Source: a virus. From it: DNA of 34,237 nucleotides. The stretch's first letter is position 1, and each line of letters opens with the position of its first letter. Of this stretch, positions 5,550-14,308 are shown in pieces. A program made the position numbers and the translations under genes. The stretch spans positions 1-34,237 of the IMG/VR virus record IMGVR_UViG_3300048832_000151, one strand, 5' to 3'. The notes below the pieces were generated by a model. That model saw only the letters and a list, made by a program, of their open reading frames with translations. It did no database searches and had not been told where the DNA came from.

Positions 5550-6911
5550 TCAGGTCGCGAGCGGATAGAATTTTGCGTCCGATAGGTATGTTCCGCCGTC
5601 CGAGACGATGGAGAAATCAGACCACGTCGCGCCGCCGTCTAGCGTCCGCTTTCCGCCGAACACGATGATTCCGTCCGGTCCGTCGAGAGGGAACATGCCG
5701 AGCGATCCGAGACCTGGAACGGCGCACGACGCCACCACGACGCCGCCGGGAGACCTGCGCTCGATTACGTCACCGCGCTGGCCGACGACACCTCCGCGGA
5801 ACGGCAGCAACACAGAATATTGAAGTCCAGACGACGCGGCCACCGGCGGGGCGGCGGCGTTAGAAAACGTCGGCTGGAGGACACCGCCGGATTTCAGTTG
5901 GATGAAATTCCGTGTGTCCGAAAATCCGGATGTGTGCAGGATCTCGACAGGTGTCCACGTCGTAGATCCGATGACCGCGGCAAACGTGTCTGTCCGCACG
6001 TCGCGCCTGACGGACACCGTCCGGCTGGATGACGTCTCGGAGACGACCGAAAGGACCGCCACCTCGTTTTTCGTGACGGAGACCTGGGCGAACATGCCGC
6101 CGGCAACGCGGGCGGCGATACCGACACTTACAACGAGGCTGCGTGCGAGCGGTTCGATGCCGAAACCAACCCATGAAAAATGGCTGTCCGGGATGTCGAG
6201 TTCGGCCAGCGTCTCGTCGAGGCCGATCCGAAACACGCCTGATTTTCGGCCCCACGATTGCGACATGGAAGGCCATTGCCTAACTGAAAACCCGTTGTAT
6301 AGGGGTTGGTAATAACCGTCCCCGGCAAGCTTCCCCTGGGCAGTGAACAGCGTTCCGAGAGCGTCGTCCGGCAGCATGACGAATCTCGGCGTGACGAGGC
6401 CGCTAGCGGAGTCATAATAGGACCCTGAATATGCGGGATAGATCGTGTCACGGACGCCGGTCGTTTTGCTCCACCTGAACAGGTATAGCCCTGCCCCTGA
6501 AAACATTGTGGAGTCGAGGTAAATCCTGTTCGGATTGACTAACGACGCGTTGAACATTCCGGTCCCCTGGATGACCGGATTCAACAGCGCGACTGGCGCC
6601 CGCGAGAAGCCTTTGAGTCCTTTCGATCCAGCCGACCAGTGCTCAGAGATGTGTTGAGATCCCGACAGGCGCAGCAGGCTGACGACGCCGCCGACAGGAA
6701 ACGCGTTCACCGGGGTATTGCGATATGCTCCCTGTGGACCGGTGTAGACGGTGCAGGATGTGTAGCCGCTGTCCCATTTGACAGCACGCACGGCGAAGCC
6801 CTGCGCTCCGTCCGCCGCTGCGTAGCGCCACGCCTCCGCCCAGTCGGTCGATCCGACAAGCAAGGCCTTCCGTCGAATTCCAGCGGAAGGAATAAGTCGG
6901 CGCCCAAACAT
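5550..6911 (-). CDS. Tail-tip or receptor-binding-type protein with one Asp-box
   Basis: This 453-residue protein is beta-rich with many Gly, Ser, Thr and aromatic residues. Near the end is one Asp-box (TLDGGATW, about 423-430), the turn motif found in BNR/sialidase-type propellers and some tail spikes. Only one clear copy is visible, so a full propeller is not shown. It is the last structural gene before the lysis region, a usual place for distal tail proteins. Its ATG overlaps the previous stop by one base. A 115-bp gap follows, containing an imperfect hairpin (5463-5491). Receptor or surface binding is inferred. Confidence 0.6.
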   Translation of the reverse strand: MFGRRLIPSAGIRRKALLVGSTDWAEAWRYAAADGAQGFAVRAVKWDSGYTSCTVYTGPQGAYRNTPVNAFPVGGVVSLLRLSGSQHISEHWSAGSKGLKGFSRAPVALLNPVIQGTGMFNASLVNPNRIYLDSTMFSGAGLYLFRWSKTTGVRDTIYPAYSGSYYDSASGLVTPRFVMLPDDALGTLFTAQGKLAGDGYYQPLYNGFSVRQWPSMSQSWGRKSGVFRIGLDETLAELDIPDSHFSWVGFGIEPLARSLVVSVGIAARVAGGMFAQVSVTKNEVAVLSVVSETSSSRTVSVRRDVRTDTFAAVIGSTTWTPVEILHTSGFSDTRNFIQLKSGGVLQPTFSNAAAPPVAASSGLQYSVLLPFRGGVVGQRGDVIERRSPGGVVVASCAVPGLGSLGMFPLDGPDGIIVFGGKRTLDGGATWSDFSIVSDGGTYLSDAKFYPLAT

Positions 6912-7621
6912 CAGTCGACCTTAGGCTGGTAATTGCGACCGATACGCTCGCCCAACCACGCTCCGGCTCCGGACCCGACACCGGGCGTCCAGTCGAAAAC
7001 GTAGCGGTCGATCACTGGGTTTTTCGGCTCGTCGTACGGGCTGACTAGATCCGTGGGATCGACCCCGTCGGGAAGCCAGTCTGCGCCTAACATCTCCTGT
7101 GACCACAGGATCGACGATTCAGGTGCCGAGAACGACACCTCGACGCCGCCTCCCCGAACCAGCGTGATGACAAGCGACGTCGTCCGGTGACGTGTTGGGG
7201 CACCCTCGTCGGCTGGATTTTCGGAGACGGGAGACTCCAGCGGATGGAGCCCGACGACGACTCCGGTCGATTGGGCGACGACGACCCACCGCGTCGCGAT
7301 TTCGGGGCGGATCGGGACGATGACCGGATTTGCTGCGGTGACGACCGCGCACGTCTCGACCGCGCCGCGGATCTCCAGCCTATGCTGCAACAGCCACCGA
7401 TAGTCGTTCGGCTCGTCGCGCCTCGCCGGCCCCGGCGCGCCGAGCCGGAGCACGGACGGTGCCCGTCCGCCGTCGCCGACGGAAACCCCGTTGTCCGCCG
7501 TCCTGAAAACCGGGTCGGCCTGATTTTCCTCGCTGGTCTGCGCCGCAGAATAGCCGGGCGCCCGCTCCGGTACCGCGGCCAGCGCTCTGAGCTCTCCGAA
7601 AAATCCGTCGTCGCCGGGCAT
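6911..7621 (-). CDS. Tail-associated protein of unknown function
   Basis: The start used is the ATG at 7621 (MPGDDGFFGELRAL), one base after the stop of the preceding gene; 236 residues. Residues 1-75 are low in structure, and about 75-160 look like beta strands (ETCAVVTAANPVIVPI, TRWVVVAQSTGVVVGLHP). A tryptophan- and proline-rich end follows (DRYVFDWTPGVGSGAGAW). No family is recognised. It lies between the baseplate/hub-like gene and the distal tail protein in an unbroken leftward run, so it is most likely a minor tail or baseplate component. Confidence 0.55.
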   Translation of the reverse strand: MPGDDGFFGELRALAAVPERAPGYSAAQTSEENQADPVFRTADNGVSVGDGGRAPSVLRLGAPGPARRDEPNDYRWLLQHRLEIRGAVETCAVVTAANPVIVPIRPEIATRWVVVAQSTGVVVGLHPLESPVSENPADEGAPTRHRTTSLVITLVRGGGVEVSFSAPESSILWSQEMLGADWLPDGVDPTDLVSPYDEPKNPVIDRYVFDWTPGVGSGAGAWLGERIGRNYQPKVD

Positions 7622-7622
7622 A

Positions 7623-9518
7623 TCACTCGGACTCCAGGTCGATCTGTCGTGGGCCAACGAACGCTTGTGTGCAAACACAGTCGATAAGGTGGACGGCCTC
7701 GGAGATGCAGCCGATCGGCTTCAGGTTGATCGTGAAGGATGTCGGGACGTCCTTCACCAGCTTTGTCGGATCCGTGGCGTCTTTGTCGTCCCTGCCGAGC
7801 GAAACGTTGAAATCGTTTGCTTGGACGTAGGCGATCTGGTCCGCAACCCCGTTGACCACCTCAATCGACCGCAATCCGGCCCGCGGCAACGACGCCGGGA
7901 TCTGTGTCGAGAAATCGGACCACTCGATCAGATCCCAGGACGCGCCGGATTGGGTCAGCCCGTTGTCCCCGGCGGACGTCGTATATTGAGCCGCTGCCGG
8001 CTTGAGGTTTGTGCCGGCGCCGGGCGCGACCCGGAGGGTGATCGTCGCCCGGTCCACGCCGTCGCGGGCGGTCCACTTGACCGAATACACCTTCCCCTCG
8101 ACCACGCCGCCCGGCAGGTATTCGGGCGGAGCCTGGACGCGGACTCGGTGCCATGGCTGGATGGCGATCACGTCGTCGGTGAGCGCGCACTCGACAGTGA
8201 CGTCGACACATCTCAAAGAGTGCGCGGCGACGGCCCGCGCCTTGTAGATGCCGGCGACGATTGAGCGCTTCCCGCGGGCCGTCAAAAAATACGATGACGA
8301 CGCCGGATCCGGCAGTGGTGCTGCGCTGGAATCGAGCGCGTCCCAATATGTAAAGTCGATGTCAGATCCGCTATGGTGGTCTTCGTTGCAGGCGTAAACG
8401 CGGCCAGCGTAAAACGCCCGGTCTCCTGCTTGATAGTCGTGATTTTTGAGCCATCCGACGGTGGTGCCGTCGATCTGCACGGACTGCAGCCTGATCGAAA
8501 CCTCTCGGTCGTCCCCGTTGCCGAGTGCGACGTCCTGGCCGGAGACGGGCAGGTAAAACCTGAAAACCTCTCGGCGTTTTTGCTTGATCGACCACCCGAC
8601 AGACAGCGCGCCCGAGAACGTGGTGGATTCCAGCCAGACCTTGCGCGCCAACGGATTTTGCAAATTCGGGTCGGCGACGTAGTTGTAGATGTCAGACGAT
8701 CCGTTGAAGGGGCCGACCTCCGAAACCTCGTCAGCAGCGAGTTCGGAGGCGACAAATCTGTATCCGCTGTTGCCGTCCTTGCCGTCGCCGACGCCCGCGC
8801 CGAGCTTCGGCCATTTGCTCACGAAATCGTCAGGAGTCAGCGTGGCGACGGATCCGCCAAACGCATCAAGCAACGCCTCTCCGATACCGAATTGGCCTGA
8901 GGAAAACTGCGTGAACTGACACTCAAGGCGAAGCGACACCCCGGAAATAGGTGTCTCGACCTCCTCATATCCGACGGCGTCGATATCCTCGTCGGGGATC
9001 TCGATCAGGGGCGCGCCGACGCCGAAAATGTCGGTCAGCACGGCGGCGTGCGTGTAGCGGTCGAACTCGACCGTTGCGCTGAAGCCGTCCAAAATCTCCG
9101 TCGGCTCGTCCAGACGGTCTGGATCGCACAGGAGCGGATCGAAAGCAGGAGTCTCTTTGACCGGTTCGCAAGCCGCGCGCTTCGCCGCCTTCCACCCGAC
9201 CGGCAGGCATTCGAGTTTGAGCGTCAACGTCTCAGATCCGCTGCGCGACGACGGCAGCGCGATCACCCGCCCGCGGGCCCGCGGCGTCACCGTCGAGCCG
9301 TCCTCGGATGATCGCGACAGGATCGCCCACCGCTTGCGCAGCGCCGAAATCGGGCCGGCGGAAAATCGCTCGACCTCCACCGAAAGGACGCAGCCGGCGT
9401 CCTCCACGTGGTCGGCCTCCACGCCGATCACCGTGACGTCACCCGGCACGTGCGCCGCCGGATTGAATTCGACGCCGGGCCCGTCGACCCATGCCAAGAA
9501 CCAGTCCCAGCCGTTCAC
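7623..9518 (-). CDS. Large baseplate/tail-hub-like protein
   Basis: This 631-residue protein starts at a GTG with GAGG about 8 nt upstream. Size, beta-rich composition and position, two genes after the tape measure, fit a siphovirus hub or distal tail protein that forms the tail tip. Residues about 360-395 (WLKNHDYQAGDRAFYAGRVY ... HHSGSDIDFTYWDAL) resemble the W-x-Y-x-x-GD-x-V-x-x-x-G-x-x-Y pattern of type-5/12 carbohydrate-binding modules, common in tail proteins. Residues about 455-510 (IQPWHRVRVQAPPEYLPGG ... KVYSVKWTARDG) look like the hub beta-domain seen in gp27-like proteins. The general tail role is well supported; the hub label is inference. Confidence 0.65.
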   Translation of the reverse strand: MNGWDWFLAWVDGPGVEFNPAAHVPGDVTVIGVEADHVEDAGCVLSVEVERFSAGPISALRKRWAILSRSSEDGSTVTPRARGRVIALPSSRSGSETLTLKLECLPVGWKAAKRAACEPVKETPAFDPLLCDPDRLDEPTEILDGFSATVEFDRYTHAAVLTDIFGVGAPLIEIPDEDIDAVGYEEVETPISGVSLRLECQFTQFSSGQFGIGEALLDAFGGSVATLTPDDFVSKWPKLGAGVGDGKDGNSGYRFVASELAADEVSEVGPFNGSSDIYNYVADPNLQNPLARKVWLESTTFSGALSVGWSIKQKRREVFRFYLPVSGQDVALGNGDDREVSIRLQSVQIDGTTVGWLKNHDYQAGDRAFYAGRVYACNEDHHSGSDIDFTYWDALDSSAAPLPDPASSSYFLTARGKRSIVAGIYKARAVAAHSLRCVDVTVECALTDDVIAIQPWHRVRVQAPPEYLPGGVVEGKVYSVKWTARDGVDRATITLRVAPGAGTNLKPAAAQYTTSAGDNGLTQSGASWDLIEWSDFSTQIPASLPRAGLRSIEVVNGVADQIAYVQANDFNVSLGRDDKDATDPTKLVKDVPTSFTINLKPIGCISEAVHLIDCVCTQAFVGPRQIDLESE

Positions 9519-9522
9519 GGAG

Positions 9523-9993
9523 TTAGACCTCTTCGAAAGTCGCCGTGAAACTCGCGGCGGCGCCCCATTCGTCGTAGCGGACTTCGTAGGACGTCAGGAC
9601 GACGGTCAGGACGGGGCGGTAGACAACCCACACCCGCGAGGCGTCGTCAGCAGCGACGGTGCGCTCGTCGGCGTCCTCATAGCGGACAGACCCCGCGACA
9701 GCCGTCCGACCGAGAGCAACGCCGGCAGTCTGCCGGATCTCGGCGCCGGCATGCACGGTGTATTGGACGTCGGGCCACAGCGTTCCGAAAGCGGGCGCGG
9801 CGACGCCGTCGCCCTCGACGACGTATTCGTATTTGCGGAAGCCGGCGCGCGGGCGCGGACGGTAGACGCCGTTGACGTTGCGGCGACCGGCTCTCGACTC
9901 CGAAATCGGCTTGAGGCTGTGCGTCAGCCCGACGGTGGCGCTCGCCGGCATCGGGACGCCGACGATGGCGAAATCGGTTGTTGAGTCCGTCAT
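9523..9993 (-). CDS. Tail protein downstream of the tape measure
   Basis: The start used is the ATG at 9993, which overlaps the tape-measure stop by 4 bp (ATGA); the ATG five codons upstream would lie inside the tape-measure end. The product has 156 residues, rich in beta-prone and aromatic segments (RKYEYVVEGDG, SRVWVVYRPVLTVVLTSYEV, AAASFTATFEEV). In siphophages this slot usually encodes a distal tail or minor tail protein that joins the tube to the tip. No motif allows a firmer name. Confidence 0.6.
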   Translation of the reverse strand: MTDSTTDFAIVGVPMPASATVGLTHSLKPISESRAGRRNVNGVYRPRPRAGFRKYEYVVEGDGVAAPAFGTLWPDVQYTVHAGAEIRQTAGVALGRTAVAGSVRYEDADERTVAADDASRVWVVYRPVLTVVLTSYEVRYDEWGAAASFTATFEEV

Positions 9994-12605
9994 CGTCCGC
10001 CCTTCCAACGAGGCGCCGTCCCGGTGCGTCCCCTGCGGGCTGACCGAAAAACCTTCGCCATCGCTTTGACGGTGCTTTCGTCGTCCGCGTAGAGGCCAGG
10101 GACGTCGATCCCGCCAACGCGCAAGGCGAACCTGCCTGGGCCGGTCCCGGCGCCGGCCACCGCCGGGACCGGAACGCCGGCAAACGCGGTCGGCGGGAAG
10201 GCGAGCGAATTGAGGGCGTCTACGAAATCGGCCCCGTAGTGCTTGACGGCTTTGGTGGTCAGGACGCCTTCACCGGCTGTCAGCCAGGAGCGCACCCGGT
10301 CGGTTCCGGACGGGCCGGCAACGATGCCGCCGGAGGCGAAGCGCGGGGCAGTGTCCTGGCCGGGTTGCTGGGATGCTGGCTGGTTTGATCCGAAGCCGAA
10401 GAAGGATTTGACGGAATTCCAGGCAGAGGCTGCTCCGGAGGTGATCCCGTCCCAGAGGCGGCTGAACATTCCAGCGATGGAATCTATTATATCGCCGAAA
10501 AAACCAACAAGATTTGGAAAAGCCGAATTAAATGCATCCCATACAAGACTGGCTCCATTTCCAGCGCTTTTGAAAAACCATATAAATTTATCTGCACACC
10601 ACCCTAGTACAGATTTGATTTCGGGCCAGAACTCGTAAACGAGATACGTGGCAAGCAAACCCGCAGCGACAATAGCTCCACCGGCGGCAGTGGCCGCAAG
10701 CCCCGTAAACGACGTCAGCGCTCCGCCAAGCAGTCCGAATGCATTGATTAGGTTGGATATAAACAGTATTCCGCTCGAAAGCGCGGTCATTGATGCAGCA
10801 AACATCGTGACGAGAGTGGCAACAAACGGCAAAAAACCAGTAATAAACAGTATAAACGCGACAACGCCCAACTCTTTCCAATTTTTAAGACCCAATCCCT
10901 TGGCGACTAAATCTGCTATTGTTAGCAATAGGTCGAGTAGAAATCCACCTTGGACAGTGCCAACCCATGCGAATATGCCGATAAAGGCTTTCTTTATCTC
11001 TCCGATAGCCGGTATGATTACATCGCGTGCCTTTCGGATTCCATCTACGACTGGCTGTAGAAATTGGAACTTGTTGCCTTCTCGGATTACGCCACTCGAA
11101 AATGCGTCTCCGATGGCGCGCAGCCCTTCGGCGAGATCGGTGGTCCCGTTCCGCGTAAAATCCGTGATTTCCTCGCGGTTCATGGCGAGGAAAACGGTCA
11201 GTTCGCCCAGAACGTCGAACACGGTTCGAGCGGCGGCGCCGATTTTCGCGGCCCACGGCATCGATTCCGTCGCGACGTCGAGGCCGCGGAATCCTGCCGT
11301 CAGCGACTCGATGGCGTTCGAAACGGCGTGGATCGCTTGCGTCGCCGTAGGGACCTCGCCGCCGTTAATTGTCGTCATGACGCCGACGACGGCTGTACCG
11401 AGCGCGAGGCACGCGACCACGGTCGCGACGACGGCGTCTTTCAGCGGGTAGATCCACGGAGACCTAGAAAATGTTCCTCCCGCCAACACATCGACGATGT
11501 CATAGAGAAGCCCGCGCAGCGTGTCGGCCACCGGGATCAGCGACCGCAGCCACGGCGCGACGACGCCTCCGTAATCTCCGGTGGCCAACGCGGTTATCTG
11601 GCTGGTCACGTCGTCAAGCGTGTCGGCGACGCGGCCTCCCCACGCCGCAATTGTCGCACGTTGCGAATTGAGCCAACGCGCCGTCGCCGCCGACGTAGAA
11701 TTGAAGAACGGCAAGAAACTGCCGAGCAGCGAATACGAGATCCCCTTGAACGCCTCGGTGATCGTCGTGGACGCCTCAAGCCATCCACGCACCCACGCGG
11801 TATCATCACCCGTAAGGTCGGTGCCGAATTTCTGTGACGCGTCGGCGAGGTCATAGATCCCCCAAGCGCCTTTCGAGAGCAGCGGTCCCAACTCGCCGGC
11901 GCTGCCGCCGAGCAGATCCGACGCGGCTTTGGCGCGGACCATGCTGTTCGCGACCTTTGGAAGTTGGTCAGCGAGTTCGAACAGCACCTGGTCGGCTGAT
12001 TTTAGCGATCCGTCGGCATTTCGCGCCGACAATCCAAGCTGAAAAAACGCCTGGGCCGCCGCGCCGCTTTCGTCCGTAGCCGCAGAAAGAACGTTGCCGG
12101 ACAACGTTTTCAATCCGCCGGACAGCGCCTTGACGTCGACGTTGACCTGCCTGGCCGCCGACGCCAACAACGCGAAGCGATCCACGGGAACCGTCGCCGC
12201 ATTCGCGAGGTCCTCGATTTCGACGATGCCTTTTGCCGTCTCGTCGGTCCACCTGTTGAGGGCGACGTACGCCCCAGCGGCGGCGGTCGCAGCCCCGGCG
12301 GCGGCCAGCCCGACAGCCTTGCCGATGCCGGCGACGGCGCCGACGACCGTGCTGACAGTGCTCGAAATCCCTCCGAGCACCGCTCCGATTCCGGACGCTG
12401 CGGTCTGGGCGACGGACACGACGCCTGAGGCGACCGACACCGACGTGGAGACGACCGACGTCGTCGCGCCGGCAGCCGAACGGGCCGCCGAAGTGATGTC
12501 CTGGAAGGCGCGCCGACCGCTGTCGCGGACCTGGGCGAAACCCTTGGCCGCGTCGTCGAATCCGGTGACCCGCAGGCGGGCCGCAATTTGCGGGGAGTCG
12601 GCCAT
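9990..12605 (-). CDS. Tail tape-measure protein
   Basis: At 871 residues this is the longest coding region and follows the tail-chaperone pair, the standard place for a tape-measure gene. The protein fixes tail length and forms a core inside the tube. Residues 1-120 are Ala/Ser/Val-rich with repeat-like small-residue helices. Several membrane-type segments lie at about 530-660 (VAFILFITGFLPFVATLVTM, GGALTSFTGLAATAAGG). The C-terminal part contains FASGGIVAGPSGTDRV, a glycine motif common near the end of tape measures. The DNA for residues about 505-705 (10486-11090) is much richer in A+T than either side, suggesting that this hydrophobic block was exchanged between phages. Confidence 0.88.
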   Translation of the reverse strand: MADSPQIAARLRVTGFDDAAKGFAQVRDSGRRAFQDITSAARSAAGATTSVVSTSVSVASGVVSVAQTAASGIGAVLGGISSTVSTVVGAVAGIGKAVGLAAAGAATAAAGAYVALNRWTDETAKGIVEIEDLANAATVPVDRFALLASAARQVNVDVKALSGGLKTLSGNVLSAATDESGAAAQAFFQLGLSARNADGSLKSADQVLFELADQLPKVANSMVRAKAASDLLGGSAGELGPLLSKGAWGIYDLADASQKFGTDLTGDDTAWVRGWLEASTTITEAFKGISYSLLGSFLPFFNSTSAATARWLNSQRATIAAWGGRVADTLDDVTSQITALATGDYGGVVAPWLRSLIPVADTLRGLLYDIVDVLAGGTFSRSPWIYPLKDAVVATVVACLALGTAVVGVMTTINGGEVPTATQAIHAVSNAIESLTAGFRGLDVATESMPWAAKIGAAARTVFDVLGELTVFLAMNREEITDFTRNGTTDLAEGLRAIGDAFSSGVIREGNKFQFLQPVVDGIRKARDVIIPAIGEIKKAFIGIFAWVGTVQGGFLLDLLLTIADLVAKGLGLKNWKELGVVAFILFITGFLPFVATLVTMFAASMTALSSGILFISNLINAFGLLGGALTSFTGLAATAAGGAIVAAGLLATYLVYEFWPEIKSVLGWCADKFIWFFKSAGNGASLVWDAFNSAFPNLVGFFGDIIDSIAGMFSRLWDGITSGAASAWNSVKSFFGFGSNQPASQQPGQDTAPRFASGGIVAGPSGTDRVRSWLTAGEGVLTTKAVKHYGADFVDALNSLAFPPTAFAGVPVPAVAGAGTGPGRFALRVGGIDVPGLYADDESTVKAMAKVFRSARRGRTGTAPRWKGGR

Positions 12606-12619
12606 GGTGTCGTGTCAGT

Positions 12620-12973
12620 TCACTTGCGCAATACGCCGCCGACTGCCCGCAGCGCGGCGTCGACTTTGGCAGGATCCGGAGGCGGACGGTCGGGCGGTGG
12701 GCCGTCGTCGATATCGACTTTGGCGGCGTCAAGCAGGACGCGCTCGAATTTTTCGAAGCCAGGCGCGTCCGCACCGAAAGCCGCGCGCATCGCGCGGGCC
12801 GTCATGAGCGTCCGCCGGGCCTCATCCTCGTCGAGCCGCTGGCAGGCTCGGTGGAGTTGGTAGGCCGTCATGCGGCGAACGTCGGGAAGGCCCGCAAATT
12901 GGAGTCGGCGGGCCATCTTCTCGATGGCGGACCAGTTCAGGCCGCCTGCGGTTGATCCGCCTGAGCTTTGATC
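12620..12973 (-). CDS. Tail chaperone C-terminal extension made by -1 frameshift (gpT-like)
   Basis: This frame overlaps the end of the upstream chaperone gene in the -1 frame and is open well beyond it. A shift at the CCG-GGG codons (G run at 12973-12976) would join ...KSLPG to DQSSGGSTAGG-LNWSAIEKM and on to the stop at 12620, adding 117 residues. A glycine/serine linker followed by a tryptophan helix is typical of gpG-T-type chaperones of long-tailed phages. Independent starts are poor: the ATG at 12916 has only weak GAGAAG upstream. The tape measure follows 14 bp later. The exact slip site is inferred. Confidence 0.62.
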   Translation of the reverse strand, partial: DQSSGGSTAGGLNWSAIEKMARRLQFAGLPDVRRMTAYQLHRACQRLDEDEARRTLMTARAMRAAFGADAPGFEKFERVLLDAAKVDIDDGPPPDRPPPDPAKVDAALRAVGGVLRK

Positions 12974-13443
12974 CCCGGCAGGGACTTCGCCGCCTGATCC
13001 AGCACCTGATCTATCATCGCGTCGATGGCGATCTCGGCCACCTCGGCGAGCGCCGCGACCTGGGCGGCGCGCTTCTGCCCGGCGATCACCAACAGAGCCG
13101 GGGCCAAGTCCTCCCTCACGAAAGGGCCCAGGCCGTCGTCCCCGACGAAGAGACCGAGGACCGTGCGGACGAAAGCAGCGACCTCCTTGAAGGAGGCCCT
13201 GCGGACTCCGGCTTCGAAATCCTCGGGTTGGTCCTCGACGCAAAGCTTCGCGAGGGCTACGACGGAGCGCCCTCCGGCGGCGAGGCGTGAGCCGCCGCCA
13301 TCGAACAGAATACCGACATCCGGATGCTCTCCGATGAGTTCGGCAAGCTCGATTGCGCCGGGGGCGCGGACGCGGAATTCGTGACCGGAAAACGTGCAGG
13401 TGGCGACGGCGGCGAGCGCGATGCGGGCGGAGATGGCGGTCAT
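12937..13443 (-). CDS. Tail assembly chaperone (gpG-like)
   Basis: This 168-residue protein lies directly between the tail-tube and tape-measure genes and is largely helical after residue 30 (FEAGVRRASFKEVAAFV, LAPALLVIAGQKRAAQVA). The N-terminal part is a small beta region (VATCTFSGHEFRVRAPG). Tail chaperones of this slot coat the tape measure during tail assembly. They are made in two forms by -1 frameshifting, and the overlapping frame here supports that. AGGA about 8 nt before the ATG is the ribosome-binding site. It is separated from the tube gene by a strong hairpin, which may lower its expression relative to the tube protein. Confidence 0.75.
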   Translation of the reverse strand: MTAISARIALAAVATCTFSGHEFRVRAPGAIELAELIGEHPDVGILFDGGGSRLAAGGRSVVALAKLCVEDQPEDFEAGVRRASFKEVAAFVRTVLGLFVGDDGLGPFVREDLAPALLVIAGQKRAAQVAALAEVAEIAIDAMIDQVLDQAAKSLPGIKAQADQPQAA

Positions 13444-13483
13444 GGGGGAGTCCTGTCTGATGATGGTGGATGGCAGATGCGTA

Positions 13484-13507
13484 AAGGCCGGCGCCGTCGC
13501 CGGCCTT
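13484..13507 (-). terminator. Hairpin after the tail-tube gene
   Basis: A perfect 10-bp stem, AAGGCCGGCG with CGCCGGCCTT, closes over a CCGT loop. It lies 17 bp past the tail-tube stop and before the chaperone start. Only three T residues end it on the minus strand, so partial termination or mRNA protection, not a full stop, is likely. Confidence 0.6.
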
Positions 13508-13523
13508 GAATGTCGTCAGGAGA

Positions 13524-14297
13524 TCAGGACTTGAGGTCCTTGATCCACCCCAATCCGGAGCCGCGGTCGATGGCGCCGCCGGTGAACTCCACGCCGGTGA
13601 AATCATCCTGCCCGATCAGCACGACGTCGCCATTGACGGTCGCCTCGACGTAATCGAAGAACAGAAGCTGGTGGTCCTCGGCATCCGTGAGTTCGTGGAC
13701 GAGGACCTGGATCGGCATCGACGAGATGCTGCCGATCTGTGCGCTGTAGCGCTTGTCGGCTTGAGTGATCGCCCCGCGCACCCACGTGAAGATGACGTCG
13801 TCATCCTCGTCAACGGCAGCCGGGAGCTCAAGCATCTGCACGATGCCGGCCTCCGGGCTGACGACTTTGAAATGCGTGCCGGCGGTCCATCCGGCGGCGG
13901 CGACGGCGGAGACGTCGAGATCGCCGAGGTAGACATATTCTCCAACGCGGGCCTTGACGGTTTTCGTTTCGGTTTGACCGTTCGCGGTCGCGGCCTGGGT
14001 GAGCGGGACGCTCGCGCCCATGACGGACAACGCCTTGAAGAAAGGCGTCCTTTGGAAGGGTTTGAAAGTCAGGGTCGCATCGAGCTGGGTGACGCGTTCG
14101 GCTCCCTTGGTACGCCTTCCGACATTCCGCCGATACCTGGTCTTTTTCTCGATGTTGAAGGTGATCTTGCAATCTTCAACGTCACCAGCGGAAAACCAGA
14201 GGTTCTCCGGGTCAGTCGGTTTACGAAGCAGGATCTGAGCGAGCGGGAAGTGGTAGCCATCCTTCCCGTTGATCGCGAGCGCGCCGAATTCAGCCAT
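13524..14297 (-). CDS. Major tail tube protein
   Basis: This 257-residue protein sits between the tail-completion and chaperone genes, the slot of the major tail protein. It is beta-rich (CKITFNIEKKTRY, QLDATLTFKPFQRTPFFKAL, EYVYLGDLDVSAV), as in tube proteins that form stacked hexameric rings. The start is an ATG with GGAG 8 nt upstream, the ribosome-binding site beginning at the stop of the previous gene. A strong hairpin follows the gene, consistent with high mRNA level. No Ig-like C-terminal decoration domain is apparent; the last 60 residues continue the core fold. Confidence 0.75.
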   Translation of the reverse strand: MAEFGALAINGKDGYHFPLAQILLRKPTDPENLWFSAGDVEDCKITFNIEKKTRYRRNVGRRTKGAERVTQLDATLTFKPFQRTPFFKALSVMGASVPLTQAATANGQTETKTVKARVGEYVYLGDLDVSAVAAAGWTAGTHFKVVSPEAGIVQMLELPAAVDEDDDVIFTWVRGAITQADKRYSAQIGSISSMPIQVLVHELTDAEDHQLLFFDYVEATVNGDVVLIGQDDFTGVEFTGGAIDRGSGLGWIKDLKS

Positions 14298-14308
14298 GGT
14301 GTTGTCTC

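Noticed and set aside
12620-13606. A 328-codon leftward frame covering the whole chaperone pair
   Set aside because: Its first two-thirds overlap the better-supported chaperone gene in another phase and look like low-complexity shadow; only the last 117 codons are likely translated, through a frameshift.
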